From: Seribacter sp963934295
GTDB taxonomy: Bacteria; Verrucomicrobiota; Verrucomicrobiia; Opitutales; Seribacteraceae
Length of the DNA: 64,000 nt
Direction: 5' to 3'
Assembly: GCA_963934295.1 (NCBI GenBank)
Contig: CAWVXY010000015.1
Span: forward strand, 1 to 64,000
This document shows positions 16,231 through 25,115 of this stretch, piece by piece. Under the pieces are notes generated by a model. That model had not been told where the DNA came from. It searched no databases and saw only the letters and a program-made list of their open reading frames with translations. The position numbers were made by a program, and so were the translations under genes. Positions within the stretch are counted from its first letter, which is position 1, and the number at the start of each line of letters is the position of its first letter.

Positions 16231-17763
16231 ATGAACCAAGAAGAAATTTATTCGGAAGATAGTCAGCCTATTGATGGGGAATATGCTCAAGAATACGAAC
16301 CTGTTACCGTAGCCCCCCCCTTAGAAGGAGCATTTAGTAAGTACATGCGGGAATATCGCCTGCTTAATAGCCTACTGGTATCCCTACTTTTCCTTACCAT
16401 TATCATGGCTTCCATTTGGGGAATGATGATGGGTCTCGCTTTGAGTGGAGAAGGAAATTCCGACTTCTCAGACGGAGGGACTGCACCTGCGGCACAAAAA
16501 CAGGAAAAGCAAAAAGTTGTAAAACTCATGCAAAGGCAGAAAAAGGCACAACCTACCACTCAACAAACTTTTCGCACTACAGCCATTTCTGATATTACCC
16601 TACCCGATTTTAACGAACTTGATGTTAAAGACTTAGCTCCTGTAGTGGAAGCAGCAGCACCCACAATGTCTGCTGCAGGCATGAATAACGATCAAATGAA
16701 AAAAGCTATGGCCGGTATCGGTTTAGCCTTACCCAAAACAATGCAGCAACGTTGCGACCCTAAAAAACGGATTGCCCGACTAAAATCTGGAGGTGGTAAA
16801 ACCATGACAGAAGCAGCAATAGTGAAAGGATTGAAATGGCTACAAACAACCCAAGACCCCGAAGGTTCATGGGGAGGAAAAGATAAGGATGAGAAAGGAA
16901 ACCCAAAACCTTCAGATAAAAATGCCATGACCGGGATGGCTTTGTTATGCTACCTAGGCCATTGTGAACTTCAAGATTCTCCCGACTTTGGTCCGACCGT
17001 ACAGAAGGCTATAAATTTCATAACCTCCACAACGCCTGAGCCAAAAATCGATCAAAGGGGGTCTTATTCTCACCCAATTCGTACATACGCTCTGTGTGAG
17101 GCATACACCATGACTAAAATCAAAAAGCTTGAAGAATTTGCAAGAAGAGCAACCATCCACATCATAGAAGGACAAAATGAGAACGGTGGATGGGCATACG
17201 GTTTTGGGAAAGGTGTGGCAGCTCATACAGATTTGTCAGTAACGGGGTGGAATATACAGGCACTTAAAGCAGCCGCTTACACCGGAATCGAAATTAGTGG
17301 ATTAGATGAGGCTATGGACAAGGCAATTGAATATGTCAAAAAATGCCAAGATAGCAAAGGTGCATTTGCATACAAAATGGGGGGAGGCGGCAAATCCAGC
17401 CTGACGGGAACCGGCATTCTCTCGCTTCAAATTTGGAAAAATGCTAAATCGGAAGAAGCAAAGAAAGGACTCGAATGGATTATTCAAAATGAAGCAGTTA
17501 AAAAAGACTGGAGTAGCATAAATGTTTATGGGTGGTACTACCATGCACAAGCCTGCTTTCAAGCAACCGGAGTATCCGGAGGTTCAAAGTTTTGGAAAGC
17601 ATGGAATAAAGATTTTCAACAAACAGTATGTTCCAACCAAGCTGAAGACGGACACTGGAAACACGGAGCACATTTTCACGGAGACACTGAGATTTACAGA
17701 ACTACTATGGCTATTTTAATGCTCGAAGTTTATTACCGATATATGCCCACAACCAAAGTTTAA
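16231..17763 (+). CDS. Membrane-anchored alpha/alpha-toroid protein, copy 2 (tandem paralogue)
   Basis: The ATG at 16231 aligns exactly with the start of copy 1, at a constant offset of 1578 bases through the first third of the gene. A frame extension to a TTG at 16219 is not shared. The 510-residue protein has the same layout: tail, helix at about 46-70, SDFSD, LMQRQK, toroid repeats (TTQDPEGSWGGK, IIEGQNENGGWAYGFGKG, KKCQDSKGAFAYKMGGGG, NQAEDGHWKHG) and HTDLSVTGW. Differences from copy 1 cluster in surface turns of the toroid, for example the repeat around residue 385. The pair is probably one transcript with 42 bases between the genes. It may form a hetero-oligomer with copy 1 (inference). 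Confidence 0.83.
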   Translation: MNQEEIYSEDSQPIDGEYAQEYEPVTVAPPLEGAFSKYMREYRLLNSLLVSLLFLTIIMASIWGMMMGLALSGEGNSDFSDGGTAPAAQKQEKQKVVKLMQRQKKAQPTTQQTFRTTAISDITLPDFNELDVKDLAPVVEAAAPTMSAAGMNNDQMKKAMAGIGLALPKTMQQRCDPKKRIARLKSGGGKTMTEAAIVKGLKWLQTTQDPEGSWGGKDKDEKGNPKPSDKNAMTGMALLCYLGHCELQDSPDFGPTVQKAINFITSTTPEPKIDQRGSYSHPIRTYALCEAYTMTKIKKLEEFARRATIHIIEGQNENGGWAYGFGKGVAAHTDLSVTGWNIQALKAAAYTGIEISGLDEAMDKAIEYVKKCQDSKGAFAYKMGGGGKSSLTGTGILSLQIWKNAKSEEAKKGLEWIIQNEAVKKDWSSINVYGWYYHAQACFQATGVSGGSKFWKAWNKDFQQTVCSNQAEDGHWKHGAHFHGDTEIYRTTMAILMLEVYYRYMPTTKV

Positions 17764-17822
17764 AATTCAAATTTCACCCTCCTAGCTTGTAACAAACTCC
17801 CAAATCCTATAGTATCAATCTA

Positions 17823-18278
17823 ATGAAAATACTCATTTTAGTTTCTATCTTTTTATTAAACGCCGTTTCCTTTGCATCAGCTGAAAAAAAAGCAGTTCAT
17901 GAAATTACCATTTCTGGAAATGACACCATGCAATTTGATGTCAAAAATTTTGATGTGACTGCAGGTAAGAAAGTAAAGCTTACCTTCAAGAATGCGGGTA
18001 AATTACCCAAAATTGCCATGGGGCATAATTTGGTACTCCTCAAAAAAGGCGTTTCTGCTATCGCTTTTGGACAGAAAGCATTAGGTGCAGGTGCTAACGC
18101 AGTTAATCCTTTACCTGACTCACTGAAAGGTGATGTTATTGCCAACACCAAACTTCTTGGACCCGGTGAAGAAGAAATAGTTTCCTTTACAGCACCTAAA
18201 GAAAAAGGTGCTTATGAATATGTATGCACTTTCCCTGGTCATTTTGCTATGATGAGGGGAACTATGACTGTTAAATAG
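17823..18278 (+). CDS. Azurin-like cupredoxin
   Basis: The 151-residue protein has a signal peptide (1-20, ending SFASA-E). The mature part is an azurin-type beta-sandwich. The copper ligands are visible: His68 in MGHNLVLL, Cys135 and His140 in CTFPGHFAMM, and Met144. The spacing Cys-x4-His-x3-Met is that of azurin. Azurins carry electrons in the periplasm. No obvious redox partner sits next door; the downstream gene is a transporter. It lies 59 bases after the toroid pair on the same strand but need not share its promoter. Confidence 0.93.
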   Translation: MKILILVSIFLLNAVSFASAEKKAVHEITISGNDTMQFDVKNFDVTAGKKVKLTFKNAGKLPKIAMGHNLVLLKKGVSAIAFGQKALGAGANAVNPLPDSLKGDVIANTKLLGPGEEEIVSFTAPKEKGAYEYVCTFPGHFAMMRGTMTVK

Positions 18279-18301
18279 CTTAGCTACCAAACTAAGACTT
18301 T

Positions 18302-18322
18302 AAGGCAAAGTACATTTGCCTT
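18302..18322 (+). terminator. Possible weak terminator hairpin after the azurin gene
   Basis: AAGGCAAA (18302-18309) pairs perfectly with TTTGCCTT (18315-18322) around a 5-base loop. No strong T-run follows directly, only TTTTGTCTTT about 8 bases on, so termination would be weak. It could also act as an mRNA stability element. Confidence 0.3.
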
Positions 18323-18358
18323 CTTGACAATTTTGTCTTTGGGCGAGATACCAATGGT

Positions 18359-20092
18359 ATGTCCATTGAACAAGAAAAAAAGTTTTTACAGGAAGCTGAA
18401 GCCAAAGGGCTTTACTCGTGCCTAGCGGCATACACTAAACTATCCGGTCCGGGTTGGCTTCAAAGTGCGATCACACTCGGTGGAGGTTCCCTTGCATCCA
18501 GCCTATTTCTTGGAGTTCTTGCCGGATACTCCCTTCTTTGGCTTCAACCCATTGCCATTATACTTGGCATTATAATGTTAAGTGCGATTAGCCATGTAAC
18601 TCTTTCAACAGGGCAGAGTCCATTTGTTTCCATCAATAATGAAATTAACCCCGTATTAGGATGGGGATGGGCGATTGCTACCATAATGGCAAATATCGTC
18701 TGGTGTTTACCTCAATTTACTTTGGGTACGGCTGCAGTTACACAAAACTTAATACCCGCCATGAACAATACCGGAGGGAAAGTCTTTGTTGTACTTACCT
18801 TATTAATCATCGCAGGCATAGTCATTTGGGCATACGATCGAGGAAATAAAGGAGTTAAAATTTTTGACTTAATCCTTAAAATAATGGTGGGTCTGGTGGT
18901 TATATCTTTTTTCGGAGTTGTTGTAAAAATGGGAACAGCCGGAAATTTAGCTTGGGGAGAAATTGCCCAAGGGTTCATTCCAGATTTATCCCTCCTTAAT
19001 CAACCGGATGAAGTATATATAAGCTTCCTTAATAAAACAGGTGATTTTCGGGCTTTTTGGGAAGATAAAATTGTAAATATGCAAAGGGATGTGATGATCG
19101 CTGCCGCTGCAACTGCAGTAGGAATTAATATGACATTCTTTATGCCCTTTGTTCTGCTTAACCGTAAGTGGGGAAGAGAACATAGAGGCTTGGCAAAATT
19201 TGATTTATGGACCGCCCTTCTTATTCCCTATGTGGTGGCAACTTCATGCGTGGTTATCGCTGCCGGATCCCAATTCAATGGAAAACCCGAATCTGCATAC
19301 CAGGATTATGAAAATAGAATTCTCCATCCAAATTTAGTAAAAGGATATAATCAATTTATTACTGAAAGATTGGAGCTCGAAATTGGAAAAGATCAATTTA
19401 CAAGCCTTGCTCCAGTTCAAAAAAAGGAACAATTCTTAGCGGTACCCGAATCTGATAAACAACTGGCTGCGATGTTGGTTAAAAGGGATGCTTTTAATCT
19501 TGCAGCATCCCTTGAGTCATTAATGGAAAACAAAACCTTTTCACATTATATATTCGGGATTGGAGTGGTGGGTATGGCACTTTCTACTATAATAATTCTA
19601 ATGACCATTAACGGTCATGCAATTTGCGAAGTACTAGGAAAACCCCACAAAGGCCCCGTCTTTTTAGCTGGTGCATATGTCGCTGGAATCGGTGTACTTG
19701 GTCCCTTCGTTTGGAGTGATGCGGCTTTTTGGCTCGCTGTGCCAACTTCGATTCTCGGTTTTACCCTCATTCCTGTTGCCTACTTAAGCTTTTTTCTTCT
19801 GATTAACAGTAAGAAGGTATTGGGCAGAGAAAGACCCAAAGGATTGGGAAGAATTATTTGGAACATTGGATTACTTCTTTCCTTGTCCATAATGGGAAGT
19901 GCCGCTTTTTATGTTGCATGGAATAAAAGTTGGGGTGAGATTCAATTTGGGAGAATTGCCCTAATTGGTTTTGGGATTTTACTTCTAATAGGACATTTTT
20001 CACTCCAAAGTAAAAAATTACTTAAAAAAACCGAAGCAATGGATTTAAAAATTCAACAATTAAAAAAGAAACTAGACTCTATTGAGAGTTGA
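18359..20092 (+). CDS. Nramp-like membrane transporter lacking the canonical metal-binding motifs
   Basis: The 577-residue protein has about 11-12 helices and Nramp-like topology. It opens with SGPGWLQSAITLGGGS (29-44), which aligns with the Nramp helix-1 region GPG-(x)n-DPGN, but the DPGN metal ligands are replaced by GGGS. Where Nramp helix 6 has M-P-H, this protein reads AVGINMTFFMPFVLLN. A hydrophilic segment of about 90 residues (GSQFNGKPES...LAPVQKKEQF) is inserted between two helices. The C-terminus is a charged coiled-coil-like tail. Nramp relatives without these ligands include Mg2+ and unknown-substrate carriers, so I do not call it a Mn/Fe transporter. Divalent-cation transport is plausible but unproved. 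Confidence 0.75.
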   Translation: MSIEQEKKFLQEAEAKGLYSCLAAYTKLSGPGWLQSAITLGGGSLASSLFLGVLAGYSLLWLQPIAIILGIIMLSAISHVTLSTGQSPFVSINNEINPVLGWGWAIATIMANIVWCLPQFTLGTAAVTQNLIPAMNNTGGKVFVVLTLLIIAGIVIWAYDRGNKGVKIFDLILKIMVGLVVISFFGVVVKMGTAGNLAWGEIAQGFIPDLSLLNQPDEVYISFLNKTGDFRAFWEDKIVNMQRDVMIAAAATAVGINMTFFMPFVLLNRKWGREHRGLAKFDLWTALLIPYVVATSCVVIAAGSQFNGKPESAYQDYENRILHPNLVKGYNQFITERLELEIGKDQFTSLAPVQKKEQFLAVPESDKQLAAMLVKRDAFNLAASLESLMENKTFSHYIFGIGVVGMALSTIIILMTINGHAICEVLGKPHKGPVFLAGAYVAGIGVLGPFVWSDAAFWLAVPTSILGFTLIPVAYLSFFLLINSKKVLGRERPKGLGRIIWNIGLLLSLSIMGSAAFYVAWNKSWGEIQFGRIALIGFGILLLIGHFSLQSKKLLKKTEAMDLKIQQLKKKLDSIES

Positions 20093-20123
20093 TTTGTGAA
20101 AATTCACTTTTTCTGATCAAAGT

Positions 20124-20462
20124 TTATTTTTTAGTTTCCAACGGAATCCATTTTCTCTGCTCCCCGTTCGAACCGATTTTCGATGATAATACCCAAGCTT
20201 CTCCCGTAGAAGTATCTAATTTCACCAATCTTTTATAAAGAAATGGCTTTGCATCCTCGGAATAATATTCAGCACTAATTATCTGATATTTTCCACTTTT
20301 ATTTGATAAAGAAGCAAAGCTTGGAGGTGGGGGAATATTCATAGGCAGATTTGGCCGAGACGAAGGGATTACAGAAGGAGCTTTGGATTGAGCCAATAGC
20401 TGAGTGGGTCCAACGATACAACCAAGGGTGCAGAAAAGAATAAGGTTTAGTAATGATTTCAT
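20124..20462 (-). CDS. Small secreted protein of unknown function
   Basis: The 112-residue protein has a signal peptide (1-24, ending LLAQ), a short Pro/Ser-rich linker (about 28-48) and a beta-rich C-terminal part. The latter contains KYQIISAEYYSE, RLVKLDTSTGEAWVLS and KWIPLE. The D-x-x-T-G-x-x-W-x-L pattern resembles small bacterial beta proteins whose repeats end in T-G-x-x-W, but the function is unknown. It is convergent with the Nramp-like gene. Confidence 0.65.
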   Translation of the reverse strand: MKSLLNLILFCTLGCIVGPTQLLAQSKAPSVIPSSRPNLPMNIPPPPSFASLSNKSGKYQIISAEYYSEDAKPFLYKRLVKLDTSTGEAWVLSSKIGSNGEQRKWIPLETKK

Positions 20463-20805
20463 TTTTAGTTATTATATTTTAGTTATTCTTGAAATTAAAT
20501 AGCAGCTTTTTCAACTTTAATTGTTTGAATTGAAAAAAGCTATCAATGTATTTCCAAAATGTATTCCTATAACACAATTTTAATCTTAAAGACTTAAAAA
20601 ATAAAAAAGCCGCCGACCTTGCCCAAGTCGACGGCTGGTTTTTAGTTTGTGCATAAAAGCACAATACTTAATCCGTGCTACATTCATGATTGAATGATTT
20701 GGCACACAAAAGCAAAAGGAAAGATTACTTATTTAACTTTTTAATTAAATAATGTGCTGCAAAGTTTAATACATGCCAAAATAAAAGAAAAGTGCACCCC
20801 ATAAA
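20463..20805. other. Intergenic region, AT-rich, one strong hairpin, no gene seen
   Basis: These 343 bases lie between the small secreted protein and the DUF1737-like gene. The only structured element is the GC-rich hairpin at 20601-20640. Short open frames across the hairpin on the minus strand have no recognisable product and use the stem as codons. A small RNA ending at the hairpin is possible. Confidence 0.5.
20601..20640 (-). terminator. Rho-independent terminator, minus strand
   Basis: Read on the minus strand, a 10-base stem (AGCCGTCGAC pairing with a strand containing one G-U) closes a loop of about 9 bases and is followed by T6-A-T6. The other strand has a C-A mismatch in the stem and only five T residues, so the minus strand is favoured. 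The nearest minus-strand gene (20806-21018) ends 166 bases upstream. Either that mRNA has a long 3' tail or a small RNA ends here. Confidence 0.75.
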
Positions 20806-21018
20806 CTATTCTTCTTCCTCTTGAATAAAAACAACAGCTTGATACCAATATTCTTGATCCTTAATCGGTCCACCTAGACACTGCCATCGAGCGGATGAAC
20901 GAAAAATAAAACCTTCGGTATCTTTATACTCTTTCTGGATAGAATCATTTACCACTTCACTTAATTCTTTAGCCGAGGACGCTTTAATTACCTTGTACTT
21001 CCTTTGAACCGTTATCAT
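20806..21018 (-). CDS. Small DUF1737-like protein
   Basis: The 70-residue protein has no signal peptide. YKVIKASSAKELSEVVNDSI (8-27) followed by WQCLGGP and YWYQAVVF resembles DUF1737-type small proteins, which have a YKV-(x)n-L-x-x-x-V-N opening and a GG then Y-x-QA ending. Function is unknown. It is divergent from the MoxR operon, whose ATG is 180 bases away. Confidence 0.6.
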   Translation of the reverse strand: MITVQRKYKVIKASSAKELSEVVNDSIQKEYKDTEGFIFRSSARWQCLGGPIKDQEYWYQAVVFIQEEEE

Positions 21019-21122
21019 TTTATTGAGTTCGTTAATTTGATATTATTATTTTCAAATAAAATTATGTTTTGAATCCAAAACAAAAAAAACATACGAATAC
21101 TGACATACTTTCACAAACAATA

Positions 21123-21152
21123 TTGATTAAATTTTGAATCAAATTTTACTAT
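21123..21152 (+). promoter_or_regulatory. Candidate promoter of the MoxR operon
   Basis: TTGATT (21123-21128) and TACTAT (21147-21152) are spaced by 18 bases, 45 bases before the MoxR ATG. An AT-rich stretch lies upstream. This is by eye and could be chance in AT-rich DNA. Confidence 0.3.
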
Positions 21153-21197
21153 TATTTCAAATGATCAAACCTATCTTCATCTAATAAGTTGTAACAT

Positions 21198-22241
21198 ATG
21201 CCAAGAAAAACTCCGGTTAAAACTGAAACAGAAACTAAATCTCTTTCTGATAATGAAGTTGAATCTATCCAAGAACTTAAGGAGAAATTCAATGAAATTA
21301 AAATCCAACTTAGTAAGGTAATCATTGGTCAGGATGAAGCTATTGAAAGAATATTCCTTTGCATGTTATCAAAAGGGCATGCTCTATTAATGGGCGTCCC
21401 GGGACTTGCTAAAACTCTGCTTGTTAACTCGATCGCTCAAACCACGTCCCTCTCTTTTGGGCGTATTCAATTCACTCCGGATTTAATGCCATCTGATGTA
21501 ACAGGAACTGAGATTTTACAAAATAAAAAGGAGTCAGAAGGACGGGAATTTGTTTTTATCAAAGGGCCCATTTTTGCAAATGTTATCCTCGCAGATGAAA
21601 TCAATCGTACTCCTCCGAAAACGCAGTCAGCTCTTCTTGAAGCGATGCAGGAAAAAAGAGTTACAGTTGCCGGCAAAAACCATTTATTGCAGGAACCATT
21701 TTTTGTGCTCGCAACTCAAAATCCCATCGAACAAGAAGGCACCTATCCATTACCCGAAGCACAATTAGACCGATTTATGTTTCTCGTTAAGATGAACTAC
21801 CCGAATCGAGATGAAGAAATTCAAATTGCCAAACAGACCACCAGTGGGTCCACACCAAAGCTTAAAAAAGTTATCACAGGGAAAAAACTCAGGGAGTTAC
21901 AGGAATTAGTTGAAAGGGTACCCGTACCAAACCATGTTCACGAACTTGCGGTTGATTTAGTTCGTCGTACTCGACCGAACTCGGATGAATCTCCAGCCTG
22001 GATTAATAAATGGGTTCAATGGGGTGCTGGACCACGCGCAGTTCAATATTTAATAAGAGGTGCAAAAGCAAGGGCAGTTCTAACCGGTAATTACATGGCC
22101 TCCATAGACGATATCGAAAAAGTAGCAGAACCCGTTCTTTTCCATCGGATTCTCACAAATTTTCATGCCCGATCAGAAGGCGTGACCAGTAGTGAAGTAG
22201 TAAGTCGCCTCGTCACCGAAGCAAAAAAAGAGAAAAGATAA
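21198..22241 (+). CDS. MoxR-family AAA+ ATPase
   Basis: The 347-residue protein has a Walker A GVPGLAKT (66-73), Walker B VILADE (129-134) followed by INRTPPKTQSALLEAMQE, and the sensor region TQNPIEQEGTYPLPEAQLDR. These are hallmarks of the MoxR branch, whose members act as chaperones or remodellers for VWA-domain proteins. The C-terminal lid (about 260-345) contains RGAKARAVLTG. It starts a run of seven tightly spaced genes; DUF58, BatA/VWA and VWA partners follow directly. The first 30 residues are charged and probably disordered. Confidence 0.95.
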   Translation: MPRKTPVKTETETKSLSDNEVESIQELKEKFNEIKIQLSKVIIGQDEAIERIFLCMLSKGHALLMGVPGLAKTLLVNSIAQTTSLSFGRIQFTPDLMPSDVTGTEILQNKKESEGREFVFIKGPIFANVILADEINRTPPKTQSALLEAMQEKRVTVAGKNHLLQEPFFVLATQNPIEQEGTYPLPEAQLDRFMFLVKMNYPNRDEEIQIAKQTTSGSTPKLKKVITGKKLRELQELVERVPVPNHVHELAVDLVRRTRPNSDESPAWINKWVQWGAGPRAVQYLIRGAKARAVLTGNYMASIDDIEKVAEPVLFHRILTNFHARSEGVTSSEVVSRLVTEAKKEKR

Positions 22242-22245
22242 TCCT

Positions 22246-23151
22246 ATGCCGAGAAGGCGAAATTCCTATTTTTCTTACCTCGACCAAGAATCACTTTCTC
22301 GGATTTCAGGTGAGCCCTTGCTTAGTAAATTCTCGATGGAGGGGAGTGTTTCCGGACATCACCGAAGCCCTCATAAAGGGGCGAGTGTCGAGTTTTCTGA
22401 ATATCGTGAGTATACTCCGGGTGAAGATCCTAAAAGGATGGATTGGAAAGTATTTGGGCGGTCAGATCGCTATTATTTAAAAGAATTTGAAGCAGAAACC
22501 AATTTACGCTGTCACCTTGCCATCGACTGTAGTGCATCCATGAGTTTTGGTGAACCGGTAAATAAACTTGAATACGCCAAAAAGCTCACCGCTACCCTAG
22601 CTTATATTTATCTCGGACAGGGGGACGCAGTAGGTTTACATACAATTCAAAACAAGAATCAAAAAATTATTCCGACCAAAAGAAACCCCGCTCAAGTACA
22701 GGAAATACTTGAAGTGCTCGGTCCACTAAAAGCCAAGGGAAAAACAAACCTTATTCAATCCCTTCACGAAATTGCAGAAAGTTCAAAAATGAGAGGTTTG
22801 ATTGTGGTAATCTCGGATTTTTTCGAAGAAATCGATCCTATCAAGCACGCAATTACTCATCTCCGCGACAGAAAGCATGATGTCGTCCTCTTTCAATTAT
22901 TGGACAAACAGGAAATTGAATTTTCTTTCGAACGCCCTACCCGCTTCATTGATCTTGAAGGAGAGGGTTCAATCATAACCGAACCAACTTTAATCAGGGA
23001 TGAATATTTAAAAAGAATGGAAGACCACAGCATGGCAATTAATGAACATTGCCTGGAATGCGAAGCTTCGTTTAATCGTGTTTCGACCGTACAATCCATT
23101 AGCGAAACACTTAACTCTTTCAGTTCTCACAGAAGAGAAATCACCTCATAA
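22246..23151 (+). CDS. DUF58 protein (VWA-like), MoxR partner
   Basis: The 301-residue cytoplasmic protein has the DUF58 core: VEFSEYREYTPGEDPKRMDW (about 48-67) and then a VWA-like fold with the MIDAS-type DCSASMS (Asp94, Ser96, Ser98). Later come KGKTNLIQSLHEI and LIVVISDFFEE. DUF58 proteins are regular neighbours of MoxR ATPases and are thought to be their client or adaptor. It starts 4 bases after the MoxR stop and its stop overlaps the next ATG by one base (TAATG), so translation is coupled. Confidence 0.93.
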   Translation: MPRRRNSYFSYLDQESLSRISGEPLLSKFSMEGSVSGHHRSPHKGASVEFSEYREYTPGEDPKRMDWKVFGRSDRYYLKEFEAETNLRCHLAIDCSASMSFGEPVNKLEYAKKLTATLAYIYLGQGDAVGLHTIQNKNQKIIPTKRNPAQVQEILEVLGPLKAKGKTNLIQSLHEIAESSKMRGLIVVISDFFEEIDPIKHAITHLRDRKHDVVLFQLLDKQEIEFSFERPTRFIDLEGEGSIITEPTLIRDEYLKRMEDHSMAINEHCLECEASFNRVSTVQSISETLNSFSSHRREITS

Positions 23152-25115
23152 TGTCATTCCTCCAGCCGATTGCACTATGGGGACTTTTGCTTGCTCTTAC
23201 CCCATTGATCATACATCTGCTCAATCTACTACGCCATCGATCGCAACCATGGGCAGCAACTCGCTTTTTACTACAAGCTAGGAAAAGCTCATCACGGATA
23301 TCAAAAATTAAACGATGGTTAACTTTGCTTATGCGAATGATTGCCTTGGCCTGCCTATGCTTTGTTATTGCCCGCCCGATGATCGGAGGAAATTCATTTT
23401 TTTCTCTTTCTTCCAATTCTCCTGAGATGCTTGTATTAATCCTTGATCGATCTGCGAGTATGGATACTGGAGCTAATTCGAATTTAAAATCAAAACGCGA
23501 GCGGGCACTAGAGATTTTTGAACAATTTGTTGAACCATGGCCAGAAAGCAAGATAGCGCTTATAGAATCTGTTTATGAAGAACCGTTTTTCCTTTCCGAA
23601 ATTCAGGCGCTTACAGATTCCAATTTTGAGGATTTCACTGGGCAAACTGATACTTCATCATCCCTGGCTAGAACTCTGCTCAAAACTTTAGAATGGATGA
23701 AAAAAACTCAGGTCGGACCCGCCGAGATCCTTCTTGCTTCGGATATGCAAAGAAGTAACTGGGGGGAAAATAAAAGCTCTAATCAATTCTCAAGGATTGA
23801 TAAAATACTTGAGCAAAAAAAAGACTTATGGACCCTTAAAATAATACCTCTTAATTCCAAATCTTCCTATAATATTTCACTACGAGTTAACAAGATCGTC
23901 AGGACGAAGGAGTCCATCAAACCAAGCTTGACTCTGAAACAAAGTAAACCGATCAATCCATTAAATAGCGTTGATATTCAAAAGTCCCTCAACGGAGAAA
24001 GTGAAAATTTAAATTTAAAAATTTCAAGTAATTATACAAAGTGGCACACTACATTTAGTTTAAAAAAACAAGTCGAAGAAGGCTGGGGATCGATAAAGTT
24101 AAACAGTAGTTTTAATAAATCTGATGATCATTATTATTTTACATATCGTAAAAATTCGATCCCTCAAGTCGGTGTTCTATCATTGGATCCTGTTATTGAG
24201 AATGTACTGCGTTCGGCCGCACAAAACTCAGATGGGAAAATTGCTGAACCCCTAATTCTTGAGAATCTTGATAATCAAAATACTACTCAAAGGAGAATGG
24301 TAATACAGCAAGGAGCAATAGCAAAAGCGGTCTCCGAATCTTTAGATAAATTTGTTAAACAGGGAGGCACCCTTGTACTCTTTCCACCAGAAAATAAAAA
24401 TTTAAACAACTATCCTTTTTTAAGTTGGCAAGAATTAGAAGAAAGAAATCAAGATCAGGCGTTTACCATTCAAAGTTGGTCAAAACAGGACGGTGTTCTT
24501 AAAAACTTTGCGGATGGTGCTTCGATCGGGTTGGATTATTTATCCGTTCTTAAAAGAATGGTTCCAAATCAAGGAGAAGCACTTGCTTATTACGGTGATG
24601 GTAAAGCATTCCTATCTAAATTTACTCATGGGAATGGTCTGGTTTATGCCTTTTCTACCCTACCCCTAGATTCATGGTCTACATTAAAAGATGGCTATAT
24701 CCTCGTGCCAAGCATCCAGAGAATAATGCTCGAATCCTCTTCTGTAATGGATTCCTCAAACGACCTAATTTGTGGATCCGAGGAAACAAAAAATATCTTT
24801 GAATATAGCTGTATTGATCTACCAGAACAGAAAAAGCCTACCCTTCATGCTGGTGTATACCAAATTAATGGAAAACTCACAGCCATAAATCGACCGTTAG
24901 AGGAGTTAGATAAGGAAATTTTCACCTTGTCCGATTTAAATTCAAAACTTCCGAATTCTCCAACTCTTGAAGAATTGAATGAAAGTAAAAGGTCGACGTT
25001 TAAAAGGTCTGAAATTTGGACTTCTTTTTTATATCTGTGCCTTGCATTCCTTTTAGGCGAGTCCTTGCTTGGCATACCAAGACAATCAAACAGAAAACAG
25101 ATGAAAAATGTTTGA
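23151..25115 (+). CDS. BatA-type membrane protein with VWA domain
   Basis: The 654-residue protein opens with the BatA N-terminal module: FLQPIALWGLLLALTPLIIHLLNLLRHR (helix 1, 3-30), WAATRFLLQARKSS, then a second helix (about 58-76). A VWA domain follows with MIDAS DRSASMD (Asp99, Ser101, Ser103). The middle (about 250-330) is beta-rich. A third helix sits near the C-terminus (SFLYLCLAFLLGESLLGI). BatA-type proteins were tied to aerotolerance in Bacteroides and occur in MoxR clusters of PVC bacteria. It overlaps the next gene by 8 bases. Confidence 0.9.
   Translation: MSFLQPIALWGLLLALTPLIIHLLNLLRHRSQPWAATRFLLQARKSSSRISKIKRWLTLLMRMIALACLCFVIARPMIGGNSFFSLSSNSPEMLVLILDRSASMDTGANSNLKSKRERALEIFEQFVEPWPESKIALIESVYEEPFFLSEIQALTDSNFEDFTGQTDTSSSLARTLLKTLEWMKKTQVGPAEILLASDMQRSNWGENKSSNQFSRIDKILEQKKDLWTLKIIPLNSKSSYNISLRVNKIVRTKESIKPSLTLKQSKPINPLNSVDIQKSLNGESENLNLKISSNYTKWHTTFSLKKQVEEGWGSIKLNSSFNKSDDHYYFTYRKNSIPQVGVLSLDPVIENVLRSAAQNSDGKIAEPLILENLDNQNTTQRRMVIQQGAIAKAVSESLDKFVKQGGTLVLFPPENKNLNNYPFLSWQELEERNQDQAFTIQSWSKQDGVLKNFADGASIGLDYLSVLKRMVPNQGEALAYYGDGKAFLSKFTHGNGLVYAFSTLPLDSWSTLKDGYILVPSIQRIMLESSSVMDSSNDLICGSEETKNIFEYSCIDLPEQKKPTLHAGVYQINGKLTAINRPLEELDKEIFTLSDLNSKLPNSPTLEELNESKRSTFKRSEIWTSFLYLCLAFLLGESLLGIPRQSNRKQMKNV

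Noticed and set aside
20479..20664. Open frame of 61 residues on the minus strand across the hairpin
   Set aside because: It runs through a terminator stem, has no family match, and AT-rich DNA gives such frames by chance.
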